The notes below the pieces were generated by a model, which worked only from the letters and a program-made list of their open reading frames with translations, was not told the DNA's origin and made no database searches. Shown piece after piece: positions 42,419 to 50,606 of a DNA stretch of 64,000 nucleotides. The position numbers and the translations under genes were made by a program. Position 1 is the first letter of the stretch; each line of letters begins with the position of its first letter. Origin of the DNA: Nannocystis punicea (GTDB lineage: Bacteria; Myxococcota_A; Polyangia; Nannocystales; Nannocystaceae); NCBI RefSeq assembly GCF_026965555.1, contig NZ_CP114040.1, forward strand, positions 7,006,001 through 7,070,000, read 5' to 3'.

Positions 42419-43798
42419 GTGCGCCGCCTGCCTGTCCTTTTGGTCCTGTTCCTCGGGTCATCTTGTGACGGTGACCCCGCGCCGGCGCTCGAGCCGGGCG
42501 AGGAGCTGGCCGGCGGCGACACCACGATCCGCGACGAGAGCCCCAACGCGTTCTCGTACAGCGCCCGCAACATGAGCTTCGAGCGGCGCCAGCGGTTCGT
42601 GGTCGGCAACTCGTTCTTCAACAAGAACTGGGTCATCGCCCCGGCCTCGACCACCGGGCGCGACGGCCTCGGGCCGACCTTCAACGCCCGCTCGTGCTCG
42701 GCCTGCCACTTCAAGGACGGCCGCGGCCGCCCGCCCGAGGGCGACGAGGCGTTCGCCAGCATGCTGATGCGCCTGTCGGTCCCGGGCGAGGGCCTGCACG
42801 GCGGCCCCCGCGACGTCCCCGGCTACGGCGACCAGCTGCAGCCGAACGGCATCGACGGGGTCCCCGGCGAAGCTGTCCCGAAGGTCACGTGGGTCGAGCA
42901 GCCGGGTTCCTTCGCCGACGGCGAGACGTACAGCCTGCGCGCCCCGACCTACACCCTCGAGGACCCGGCCTACGGCCCGCTCCCGCCCGACCTGCGGGTC
43001 TCGCCGCGGGTCGCCCCGGTGATGATCGGCATGGGCCTGCTCGAGGCCATCCCCGCGGCCGACATCCTCGCCCGCGAGGACCCGGACGACGCCGACGGCG
43101 ACGGCGTCTCCGGCCGCGCCAACTATGTGTGGGACCTCGCCACCGACGCCGCGGTGCTCGGCCGCTTCGGCTGGAAGGCCAACCAGCCGACCGTCGCCCA
43201 GCAGACGGCCGGCGCCTTCCTCGGCGACATGGGCCTGACGACGGCGATGTTCCCGCTGGAGAACTGTCCCGAAGGCCAGCCGGACTGCGCCGCCGCCCCG
43301 AACGGCGGCGCGCCCGAGGTCGCCCCGGACCTGCTCGACGACGTCATCTTCTACGCCGCCACCCTCGCCGTGCCGGCCCGCCGCGACGCCGGCGCCCCCG
43401 AGGTCCTGCGCGGCAAGCAGGTGTTCGCCGACGCCGGCTGCGCCGACTGCCACGTGCCGCGCCACGTCACCGCCGAGGACGCCGCCATCGAGGAGGTCCG
43501 CGGCCAGACGATCTGGCCGTACACCGACCTCCTCCTGCACGACCTGGGCGACGCCCTCGCCGACGGCCGCCCCGACTACCTCGCCGACGGCAACGAGTGG
43601 CGCACCCCGCCGCTGTGGGGCATCGGCCTGGTCGAGACCGTCAACGGCCACACCACCTTCCTCCACGACGGCCGCGCCCGCTCGCTGATGGAGGCCGTCC
43701 TGTGGCACGGCGGCGAGGCCGAGCCGGCCCGCGAGGCCGTCCGCGCCCTCCCCCGCGACGAGCGCGACGCCCTGATCGCCTTCCTGGAGTCGCTGTGA
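42419..43798 (+). CDS. Di-haem oxidoreductase family lipoprotein (DUF1111)
   Basis: 459 residues from GTG 42419, 8 bp after the imelysin stop. Signal RRLPVLLVLFLGSSC with lipobox. Haem motifs: CSACHFKDGRGRPP near 100 and CADCHVPRH near 340, the two-haem arrangement of the DUF1111 thiol-oxidoreductase-like family, with GDGVSGRANYVWD and LGRFGWKANQPTVAQQTAGAFLGDMG as other conserved blocks, and FLHDGRARSLMEAVLWHGGEA near the end. Always found next to imelysins in iron-regulated operons; likely oxidises or delivers iron at the cell surface. The in-frame NCPEGQPD near 43265 carries a CTGTCCCGAAGG element. Confidence 0.93.
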   Translation: MRRLPVLLVLFLGSSCDGDPAPALEPGEELAGGDTTIRDESPNAFSYSARNMSFERRQRFVVGNSFFNKNWVIAPASTTGRDGLGPTFNARSCSACHFKDGRGRPPEGDEAFASMLMRLSVPGEGLHGGPRDVPGYGDQLQPNGIDGVPGEAVPKVTWVEQPGSFADGETYSLRAPTYTLEDPAYGPLPPDLRVSPRVAPVMIGMGLLEAIPAADILAREDPDDADGDGVSGRANYVWDLATDAAVLGRFGWKANQPTVAQQTAGAFLGDMGLTTAMFPLENCPEGQPDCAAAPNGGAPEVAPDLLDDVIFYAATLAVPARRDAGAPEVLRGKQVFADAGCADCHVPRHVTAEDAAIEEVRGQTIWPYTDLLLHDLGDALADGRPDYLADGNEWRTPPLWGIGLVETVNGHTTFLHDGRARSLMEAVLWHGGEAEPAREAVRALPRDERDALIAFLESL

Positions 43799-44106
43799 CC
43801 GCCACGGACACGGCGCCTGGCCGCTCGCACATGTTTCTTCAAACCGGTGCGAAAGGGCATGTCTTCCAGGACATGTCCCGAAGCGCGGCCGCGCCGACGC
43901 CTGAAGACGGCTCGCGCAACGACGAGCCCGCGCCGCCCGCATCCGCCCCGCCTCTCGCGCCGCCGTCGCTCGCGCCAACGCCCACTGAAAGGTCGCACGG
44001 CGACGAGCCCGCGCCGCGTGCGTCCGCGGCGGCGCACGCAGGCTCGTCCCGCGACGAGCCTGAACCCGCCGCCTCTCGCTCCGCCGTCCCGCCCCTCGAG
44101 GTCCCG
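43799..44106 (+). repeat. Low-complexity repeat leader before the second imelysin
   Basis: 308 bp beginning with CATG elements (CATGTTTCTTCAAACC, GGGCATGTCTTCC, GGACATGTCCCG at 43858-43878), then three degenerate copies of a roughly 48-bp unit with GACGAGCCCGCGCCG. A GTG at 43795 would open an in-frame 104-residue Pro/Ala/Ser/Glu extension, but the next ATG (44107) begins a perfect lipoprotein signal, so this is probably an untranslated leader or spacer. Confidence 0.6.
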
Positions 44107-45216
44107 ATGATCCGCGCCGGTCTCTCTCGCCATGTCCTCACGGCCATGCTCTTCGGGGCAGGTGCCGGCACGCTCGTCGGCCTCGCCTGCGGCGGCGGCG
44201 GCGACGACTCACGCCCGGCAGTGCTCGAGCACGTCGCCCGCGAGGTCGCCGTGCCGGCCTTCACCGCCCTGCACGACCGGGCCGAGGAGATGGTCGCGAC
44301 CATGGACTTCCTGTGCGCGGCCCCCGATCCCGGCGCCCTCGCGACCGCACAGACGGCCTGGTCGGCCGAGCGCGACGCGTGGTCGCGCGTGCTCCCGTTC
44401 GGCTTCGGGCCGCTGCCGGCCGAGCTCAACGCCCTCGACTTCTGGCCGGTGCGCATCGACACCATCGAGGACGCGGTCGCCGGCGCCCCCGAGGCGGCCG
44501 ACGCCGCCTACCTCGGCACCCTGGGCGTCAGCGCCAAGGGCATGCCTGCGCTCGAGTACCTGTTGTGGGGCGAGACCTCGGGGGAAGCGCTCACGGCCCT
44601 CCAGGCCCCCGAGGGCGCCCGCCGCTGCGCCTACGCCCGCGCTCTCGCCGTCGACATCGCCGCCCGCACCGACGCCCTGGCGACCGCCTGGTCCGGCGGG
44701 TACGCCGACGAGCTGGCCTCCGCGGGCAGCGGCAGCACCGTCTACGGCTCGCTCAAGGCCGGCCTCGACGAGGTCGTCAACAAGTCGATCGACGCCTGCC
44801 TCACCATGGTCAAGGGCAAGCTCGACAACCCGCTCGGCAACCTCACCGGCGCCGCCGAAGATCCGTCCCTGATGGAGTCGCGCTTCTCCGGCCGCACCCG
44901 CGCCGACCTGCAGGCCAGCCTCGCCGGCGTGTGGGCCGTCTACCACGGCGCCGACCCGGACGCGCCCGCGGCCGGGATCTCGGTCCTCGTCCGCGAGCTC
45001 GACCCCAGCCTCGACGACCGCGTGCGAGCCCAGTACGCCCGCGCCGTCGAGGTCCTGGCCGCCGTCCCCGAGCCCATGACCTCCGCCCTCCTGGCCGATC
45101 GCACCGCCGTCCAGCTCGCGCGCGACGAGCTCGACACCTTCCGCCGCCTGCTCAAGCTCGACGTCGCCAGCACCCTCGGCGTCACCCTCGCCCTCAGCGA
45201 CAACGACGGCGACTGA
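44107..45216 (+). CDS. Imelysin-family lipoprotein, second copy
   Basis: 369 residues from ATG 44107 with signal IRAGLSRHVLTAMLFGAGAGTLVGLAC and lipobox LAC. Imelysin blocks: EHVAREVAVPAFTALHDRAEEMVATMD, AQTAWSAERDAWSRVLPFGFGPLP, AKGMPALEYLLWGETSG (matching the GxHxxE site, here MPALEYLLWG with His replaced), and LQASLAGVWAVYHG. Second imelysins with a lost metal His are known beside a canonical one. Operon order imelysin, DUF1111, imelysin is a recurrent iron-regulated module. Start at 43795 cannot be excluded. Confidence 0.9.
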   Translation: MIRAGLSRHVLTAMLFGAGAGTLVGLACGGGGDDSRPAVLEHVAREVAVPAFTALHDRAEEMVATMDFLCAAPDPGALATAQTAWSAERDAWSRVLPFGFGPLPAELNALDFWPVRIDTIEDAVAGAPEAADAAYLGTLGVSAKGMPALEYLLWGETSGEALTALQAPEGARRCAYARALAVDIAARTDALATAWSGGYADELASAGSGSTVYGSLKAGLDEVVNKSIDACLTMVKGKLDNPLGNLTGAAEDPSLMESRFSGRTRADLQASLAGVWAVYHGADPDAPAAGISVLVRELDPSLDDRVRAQYARAVEVLAAVPEPMTSALLADRTAVQLARDELDTFRRLLKLDVASTLGVTLALSDNDGD

Positions 45217-45226
45217 CCCGAAGGAC

Positions 45227-46921
45227 ATGTCCGAGCAACGCCGCCCCGACCGCCGCCGGCCCGCTCCGGTCGCCGGGCCGGCCGATCCGCGTGCCCCGAA
45301 CGACATGTCCTCGCGGACATCCGACCCGACCGCCGGGCTCTCGCATGCCCCTAACGACACGCCCTCACGGACATCCCCGGCCGACGACGACCTGTCCGCC
45401 ACACCTACGCATGTCCCGAACGACATGCCCTCCCGGACAGCCTCGCCGACCTCCGCCGCCGACTCGTCATCGCATGTCCCTGGAGACATGTCTTCCAAGA
45501 CCGCAACACCGACCTCCACCGCCGATCCCGCTCCCTCGTCTCAACAAGACCCGAGAGACATGTCCTCCAGGACATCCTCCCCTGCCGCGACCGCCGACCT
45601 CCCTGCGCCACCTGTCCCCGGCGCCCCGTCCTCGCGCCTCCTCCGCGCCCTCCTCGCCCCGGTCGACGCGGCCGGCCTGCACGCGTTCCGGATCGGCTTC
45701 GGCCTGCTGATGTTCGCCGGCACGATCCGCTTCGCCGCGCGCGGGTGGATCCACCAGCTCTACGTCGATCCGACCTGGCACTTCCACTACTGGGGCTTCG
45801 GCTGGCTCGCGCCCCTGCCCGAGGCCGGCATGATCGCAGTGTTTATCGCCCTCGGCGGCCTGTCGCTGCTGGTCGCCGCCGGCGTGTGGTACCGGCCGGC
45901 GATCGCCCTGTTCTTCGTCCTCTTCACCTACGTCGAGCTGCTCGACAAGGCCGCCTACCTCAACCACTACTACTTCGTCAGCGTCGTCGCCCTGCTGATG
46001 ATCGCCCTGCCGCTGGACCGCCGCACGGCCGTCGCCCCCGCCTGGGCGCTGTGGGCCCTGCGGCTGCAGATCGGCCTCGTCTACTTCTTCGCCGGCCTGG
46101 CCAAGCTGCGCCCCGACTGGCTGCTCCACGCCCAGCCGCTCAAACTGTGGCTGGCCGCGCGGGCCGACTTCCCGCTGATCGGCCCGCTGCTGCGGCGACC
46201 CGAGGCCGCCCACCTCATGAGCTGGGGCGGCGCCGCCTTCGACCTCTCGGTCCCGTTCCTGCTGCTGCACCCGCGCACCCGCCCGTTCGCCTACGCCGGC
46301 GTGCTCGTGTTCCACGGCCTCACCGGCGCGCTGTTCCCCGCCATCGGCATGTTCCCGTGGCTGATGTCCGCCGCCGCCCTGGTGTTCTTCCCGCCCGACT
46401 GGCCGCGCCGGCTGCGGCGTCGCCTGTCTTCCAGGACATGTCTGATAAAACCTGTCCTTTCGAGCACGTCCTTCCCCGCCCGCCCGCTGCTGCTGGGCGC
46501 CCTCGGCCTCCACTTCGCCGTCCAGCTGACGCTGCCGCTGCGCCGCTTCGCCTACCCGGGCGACACCGCGTGGACCGAGGAGGGCTATCGGTTCGCCTGG
46601 CAGGTCATGCTGGTCGAGAAGGTCGGCAGCGTCGTCTATCGCGTGCGCGACCCGGCCGGCGGCCGCGAGCGCCTCGTCGATCCCGAGCCCGCCCTGACCG
46701 CCCAGCAGGCCAAACAGATGGCTTTCCAGCCCGACATGATCCTCGAGTACGCCCATCACCTGGCCGCCGAGAACCCCGGCGCCGAGGTCCGGGCCGACGT
46801 CTTCGTCACCTACAACGGCCGCCCCGCGGCCCGCCTCGTCGACCCCGACGTCGACCTCGCGCGCGAGCGCGACGGCCTCCGGCCCAAGCCGTGGATCTTG
46901 CCGGCCCCGCCGCGCCCGTGA
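45227..46921 (+). CDS. HTTM (vitamin-K-carboxylase-like) membrane protein with repeat-encoded N-terminal tail
   Basis: 564 residues. The first about 135 are a tail of NDMSSRT-type repeats (NDMSSRT, NDTPSRT, NDMPSRT, GDMSSKT, RDMSSRT) encoded by successive copies of the dispersed hairpin. Then a horizontally transferred transmembrane (HTTM) domain: AGLHAFRIGFGLLMFAGTIRF, YWGFGWLAPLPEAGM, LLDKAAYLNHYYFVSVVALLM, LQIGLVYFFAGLAKLRPDWL, HP-x-TRPFAYAGVLVFHGLTG and GMFPWLMSAAALVFF. HTTM proteins relate to gamma-glutamyl carboxylase; bacterial roles are unclear. Another element sits between helices (SSRTCLIKPVLSSTS, about 46425-46455). The last 150 residues are a soluble domain. It follows the second imelysin by 10 bp, extending the iron operon. 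Confidence 0.9.
   Translation: MSEQRRPDRRRPAPVAGPADPRAPNDMSSRTSDPTAGLSHAPNDTPSRTSPADDDLSATPTHVPNDMPSRTASPTSAADSSSHVPGDMSSKTATPTSTADPAPSSQQDPRDMSSRTSSPAATADLPAPPVPGAPSSRLLRALLAPVDAAGLHAFRIGFGLLMFAGTIRFAARGWIHQLYVDPTWHFHYWGFGWLAPLPEAGMIAVFIALGGLSLLVAAGVWYRPAIALFFVLFTYVELLDKAAYLNHYYFVSVVALLMIALPLDRRTAVAPAWALWALRLQIGLVYFFAGLAKLRPDWLLHAQPLKLWLAARADFPLIGPLLRRPEAAHLMSWGGAAFDLSVPFLLLHPRTRPFAYAGVLVFHGLTGALFPAIGMFPWLMSAAALVFFPPDWPRRLRRRLSSRTCLIKPVLSSTSFPARPLLLGALGLHFAVQLTLPLRRFAYPGDTAWTEEGYRFAWQVMLVEKVGSVVYRVRDPAGGRERLVDPEPALTAQQAKQMAFQPDMILEYAHHLAAENPGAEVRADVFVTYNGRPAARLVDPDVDLARERDGLRPKPWILPAPPRP
45302..45577 (+). repeat. Five in-frame hairpin copies encoding the HTTM N-terminal tail
   Basis: Units at about 45302-45321 (GACATGTCCTCGCGGACATC), 45356-45376, 45421-45441, 45473-45502 and 45556-45577. 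Each is ACATGTCC-(n4)-GGACA, all in the same frame, so each encodes [N/G/R]DMSSRT or a close variant. Spacer lengths differ but remain multiples of three. Confidence 0.9.
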
Positions 46922-46984
46922 GCGCGAGCGAACGGGCTCGCCCTCGCGGAGCCGCGGCCGTCGACCTCCTGCTCGTTCGACCCT

Positions 46985-47345
46985 CACCAGCGCGAGCGAG
47001 AGCGACTTTGGTCGCATCCCCGCTCGGCCTCGCGGAGCCTCCTCCTGACCATTCGACCAGCCTCTCGCATCACGCCCGCGAGCGAGAGCGACAGTGTTCG
47101 CAAGTGCGGCCCGATCACCCGCTCGGCCTCGCAACGCCGCCGCCCACCCAGCCCCTCCTGACCATTCGACCAGCCGCCGACATCACGCCCCGGAGCGCGA
47201 GGCGAGAGCGACTGTGCTCGCACGTGCGGCCCCATCCCCGCTCGGCCTCCCTCCTGACCTCCTGACCATTCGACCAGCCACCCGACATCACGCCCCTGTG
47301 CGCGAGCGACTGACCTATGGACCAGCCGCGCCCCGTCGCGCTCGA
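46985..47345. repeat. Imperfect tandem repeat, about 105-114 bp period
   Basis: Three to four copies after the HTTM gene. The core CTGACCATTCGACCAGCC occurs at 47045, 47159 and 47263, with related TCGACCCTCACCAGC at about 46977 and GACCTATGGACCAGCC at 47311. Each unit also has ATCACGCCC, GCGAGAGCGAC, GTGCTCGCACGTGCGGCCC and CCGCTCGGCCTC. No gene is seen in 46922-47568. The TCGACCAGC core matches the CCAGG variant of the dispersed repeat. Confidence 0.85.
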
Positions 47346-47568
47346 TCGCCGGTCCGACGTGGTCTTTTCGCCAGATCCCGAGGCGCCCCAGGAGCCCTCC
47401 GCGAGCCCGCGCCACGACGTTCTGCGGCCTGCGAAGGCGGCGTCGGCCGCCCACCGACCTCGACGTCACCCACCACCACCGACCTCGGACCCGGCGACCC
47501 GCACGACCGACCGGACGCTCTCGTGCGCTTCTTCCGGCGTGGTCGGCCCGCGTAGTATCCTGGGCTCC

Positions 47569-48303
47569 GTGCCAGCCGTTCGTCTCCGCGCCGTCCTCAC
47601 CGTCGCCGTCGCCGCCGGGTCCGCCTTCGCGTGTGACCGCTCTCCGCCCCGCGCGCCGGTGACGAACGAGCCCGCGCCCGTCTCGGACGACCCCGCGCTC
47701 CCGCCCGGCAGTCCCTCCTACAGCGCGCCGATCTGCAGCGCCGACCAGCTGCTCGCCGGCCTCGACCCGACCCACACCAACACCCGCTTCGAGCACGCCC
47801 TGCTGCGCGAGACGGTGCTGAAGCAGACCGACACCGGCCCGCGCCCGCAGCAGTCGCAGACCCTGGCCAGCGTCGGCCTCGCCTGTCAGACCGTCACCGA
47901 CGTGCCCGCGTGCGCGCGCCTGCTGGCCAGCACCGTCGCCAGCACCTCGCTGTTCGCCGGCTCGAACCCCCAGGCGGTCCGCTACCTCGTGCTGCAGGCC
48001 GGCGCCAACGTGCGGCCCGTCGCCACCCGGTCCCAGCTGCTCACGCTGCTCGGCGCCATCGACACGCCCGGCGAGGCCCGCCTGCTCGCCGCCACCCTCG
48101 GCGTCCAGCCGCTGTGCGGCGAGGACAGCGTCCGCAACATCGACGGCGGCTACCGCGTGATCAGCAAGCGCAGCCACTCGCAGTGCACCAACCAGTACGA
48201 GGGCGTCGTGGTCGACGTCGTCCGCGGCCAGCCCACCGCGGTGTCCACCGCCGACCTCCGCGATCGCACCCTGACCTGCACGCCCCCCGCCGCCACCCCG
48301 TGA
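47569..48303 (+). CDS. Lipoprotein, unknown function
   Basis: 244 residues from GTG 47569. Signal PAVRLRAVLTVAVAAGSAFAC, then a Pro/Ala linker. The mature domain has helical pairs (CSADQLLAGLDPTHTNTRFEHALLRETVLKQ, GLACQTVTDVPACARLLASTVAST) and ends with GLRGEDSVRNIDGGYRVI, SHSQCTNQYEG. Cys residues are paired. No family is recognised. The start is chosen because the lipobox requires it; a longer plus-strand frame to 47317 is repeat sequence. Confidence 0.75.
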   Translation: MPAVRLRAVLTVAVAAGSAFACDRSPPRAPVTNEPAPVSDDPALPPGSPSYSAPICSADQLLAGLDPTHTNTRFEHALLRETVLKQTDTGPRPQQSQTLASVGLACQTVTDVPACARLLASTVASTSLFAGSNPQAVRYLVLQAGANVRPVATRSQLLTLLGAIDTPGEARLLAATLGVQPLCGEDSVRNIDGGYRVISKRSHSQCTNQYEGVVVDVVRGQPTAVSTADLRDRTLTCTPPAATP

Positions 48304-48792
48304 GCCGGTGCGAGGCAGGCAGGCCGTCCGCCACCTGCCCTTTGGGACATGCCCTGATGCACATGTCCTGAAGCGCCTTCCGCTGGCGCTCCCGCGCCGT
48401 CCGACGACCAACCGTGGGGGTCGTACACCGGCCGCGAGGTCGCATGTCGGCATCTTTGGACCGCCCGCCGCTCACCGGCCGACTAGCCACTGCAGCCGCG
48501 GACGCTCACCTGTCCGCGAGACCATCGCCTTCAGCGCCTGGTTGAGGGCAGCTGCCCTGCCCCGGCTCACCCGTCTCGCCACCTGGCCTCAAGGACATCC
48601 CGCCTGCCTGGCCGCCGCGCCGCGAATTCTCGCCTGTCCCGAAGGCCATCCCACCCCCGGACAGCGCCTCCCCGCGGATCGGTCGACCGCCGCCCGCGCA
48701 TCGACCGCGCGCCGCTCGCCCGCCCGCCCGAATTCCTGCGAATTCGCCCCCTGCGGCCCTCCTCACGCCCGACGCGCGATAACGCACGGAGA
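48304..48792. repeat. Intergenic region with several CATGTCC/GGACATG elements
   Basis: 489 bp. Copies: TTTGGGACATGCCCTGATGCACATGTCCTGAA (about 48341-48372), AAGGACATCCCGCC near 48592 and CCTGTCCCGAAGGCCATCCC near 48634. No gene. It precedes the HxlR operator region. Confidence 0.7.
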
Positions 48793-48811
48793 GACTTGCA
48801 ATCAGCAAGTC
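48793..48811. promoter_or_regulatory. Dyad operator upstream of the HxlR gene
   Basis: Perfect 7-bp inverted repeat GACTTGC-AATCA-GCAAGTC, about 40 bp before the HxlR ATG at 48850 in a locally AT-rich promoter (TCAAGACAATTTGGGCTATTTTCG follows). HxlR proteins often bind ACTTGC/GCAAGT-like dyads, so autoregulation is likely. Confidence 0.7.
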
Positions 48812-48849
48812 CGGTGCGTCAAGACAATTTGGGCTATTTTCGCCCCTGC

Positions 48850-49524
48850 ATGGCCACCCGGAGCTACGGGAGTTACTGCGGGGTCGCCCGCGCGCTCGAG
48901 ATCGTCGGCGAGCGGTGGGCCCTGCTCATCGTCCGCGACCTGCTCGTCGGCCCGCGGCGCTTCACCGACCTCCAGCGCGGCCTGCCGCGGATCCCCACCA
49001 ACGTCCTCTCGACCCGGCTCAAGGAGCTCGAGCACGCCGACGTCGTCCGGCGGCGCCTCCTGCCGCGCCCGGGCGGCGCGATCGTCTACGAGCTCACCGA
49101 TCGCGGCCGCGCGCTCGAGCCCGCGGTGCTGGCGCTCGGCCGCTGGGGCGCGCCGCTTTTGGGCGAGCCCGCCGCCGACGAGATCGTCACCGCCGACTCC
49201 CTGGTGATGGCGATCCGCACCACCTTCCACCCCGAGCTGGCGCGGGGCCTGCACCTCGGCTTCGAGCTGCGCGTGGGCGGCCTGGTGGTCCACGCCCGGA
49301 TCGACGACGGGGCGCTCGCCACCGCCGCGGGCCCGCTCGCCGGCGCCGACCTGGTCCTCGAGACAGATCTGGCCCTGCGCGCGCTGATGGCCGGTGAGCT
49401 GGCCCCCGCCGACGCCGTTGCCGGCGGCGCGATCCGGATCCAGGGCGAGCCGGCGCTGCTGACGACGTTCGCCGCGCTGTTCCGGATCGAGCACGTACCC
49501 GCCGGCGCTACCTTCGAGGGATGA
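48850..49524 (+). CDS. HxlR-family transcriptional regulator
   Basis: 224 residues. N-terminal winged helix of the HxlR class: YCGVARALEIVGERWALLIVRDLLVGPRRFTDLQRGLPRIPTNVLSTRLKELEHADVVRRRLLPRPGGAIVYELTDRGRAL. The remaining 120 residues are an SCP2/sterol-carrier-like domain (FHPELARGLHLGFELRVGGLVVHARIDDGAL), a known fusion in actinobacterial and myxobacterial HxlR proteins that could bind a lipid effector. ATG 48850 chosen over 48796 because of the conserved N-terminus. Its stop overlaps the LDLa gene start in ATGA. Confidence 0.93.
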   Translation: MATRSYGSYCGVARALEIVGERWALLIVRDLLVGPRRFTDLQRGLPRIPTNVLSTRLKELEHADVVRRRLLPRPGGAIVYELTDRGRALEPAVLALGRWGAPLLGEPAADEIVTADSLVMAIRTTFHPELARGLHLGFELRVGGLVVHARIDDGALATAAGPLAGADLVLETDLALRALMAGELAPADAVAGGAIRIQGEPALLTTFAALFRIEHVPAGATFEG

Positions 49525-50336
49525 CCCCTCGAAGGCTCCTCGCGGGCGCGCTCCTGCTGTGCGCCTGTCCGAACGAACAGATGAGCGGGGGCGCGACGGT
49601 CTCTGCCACCGACGCGACCACCACCGACGCGAACATCCCCGACGTACCGACCACCACCGCGACCACGACCTCGGGCAGCGCCACCGTCACCGCCTGCGAG
49701 AAGAAGGCCCTCGCCACCGAGGCGACAGCCGGGCTCCGCTGCCCCTGCGAGGTCGACCTCGGCGCGTACACCGACGTCGACGGCTGCATCGCCGACTTCA
49801 TCGCCACCGCCAACGACCCGTGCCTGTGCGACATCGAGGAAGACCCTGCGCACGCGCCCTTCGTCGCCTGCCTGGCCGACGCCGCGGTCCAGTACCAGGG
49901 CTGCCTGGAGCCGCTCAAGTGCGCCGACCAGGACGCGTTCTACACCTGCAACGGCCGCTACGCCGACGCCATGGCCGCCTGCGAGGACGGCGCCAAGGCC
50001 AGCGTCGGCGCCATGGCGGTCGCGTGCAACGGCCAGCCCGCGTTCGCCTGCGACGGCGGCGGGCAGATCCTGGCCCAGTACGAGTGCGACGGAGAACCTG
50101 ACTGCAAGGACATGTCCGACGAGGTCAAGGCGAACTGCACGTTCGTGTGCGACGACGGCCAGGAGATCCTCGTCTTCAACAAGTGCGACGGCGCCCCCGA
50201 CTGCGACGACATGTCCGACGAGGCCACGGCCCTGTGCTACTTCTCGTGCGACGACGGCCTCGAGATCCCCAAGAGCTGGATCTGCGACGGCAACGAAGAC
50301 TGCGCCGACAAGACCGACGAAGCCATGTGCCCGTGA
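49521..50336 (+). CDS. Lipoprotein with three LDL-receptor class A repeats
   Basis: 271 residues; ATG 49521 overlaps the HxlR stop. Signal MTPRRLLAGALLLCAC, Thr-rich linker, a Cys-rich middle domain, then three LDLa modules: FACDGGGQILAQYECDGEPDCKDMSDE, FVCDDGQEILVFNKCDGAPDCDDMSDE and FSCDDGLEIPKSWICDGNEDCADKTDE. Each has six Cys and the Ca-binding D-x3-D-x-x-S-D-E pattern. LDLa modules are common in animals and rare in bacteria, where they occur in myxobacterial surface proteins. In the first two, DMSDE is encoded by GACATGTCCGACGAG, i.e. a core copy of the dispersed palindrome occupies the Ca-binding loop. Ligand unknown. Confidence 0.85.
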   Translation: MTPRRLLAGALLLCACPNEQMSGGATVSATDATTTDANIPDVPTTTATTTSGSATVTACEKKALATEATAGLRCPCEVDLGAYTDVDGCIADFIATANDPCLCDIEEDPAHAPFVACLADAAVQYQGCLEPLKCADQDAFYTCNGRYADAMAACEDGAKASVGAMAVACNGQPAFACDGGGQILAQYECDGEPDCKDMSDEVKANCTFVCDDGQEILVFNKCDGAPDCDDMSDEATALCYFSCDDGLEIPKSWICDGNEDCADKTDEAMCP

Positions 50337-50606
50337 GCCGGGCACGGCTCCCCGCCACGACGAGGACGAGCCGGAGACTCCGAGCCCGGCCGAGCGACTG
50401 CGGCCCCAGGCCGCGAGCGTTCGAGGTCGCCTCGTCGTCGCAGATGAGGCCGTTTCGTCGCCGGGGCGTCCCGTGCGCGTCGCCACGAACGGTCCTGCAT
50501 CCCCGCACGAGAGACCGTCCTCGCGCGCAGCACCACGTGGCCCCCACACGCGCCGCGAACCGCCGACCCACTTCCGCCGCCGGCCTCGCCGGGCCATGCT
50601 CACGCC
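50337..50606. other. Intergenic region, no gene seen
   Basis: 270 bp; no hairpin, no convincing frame. Confidence 0.3.
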
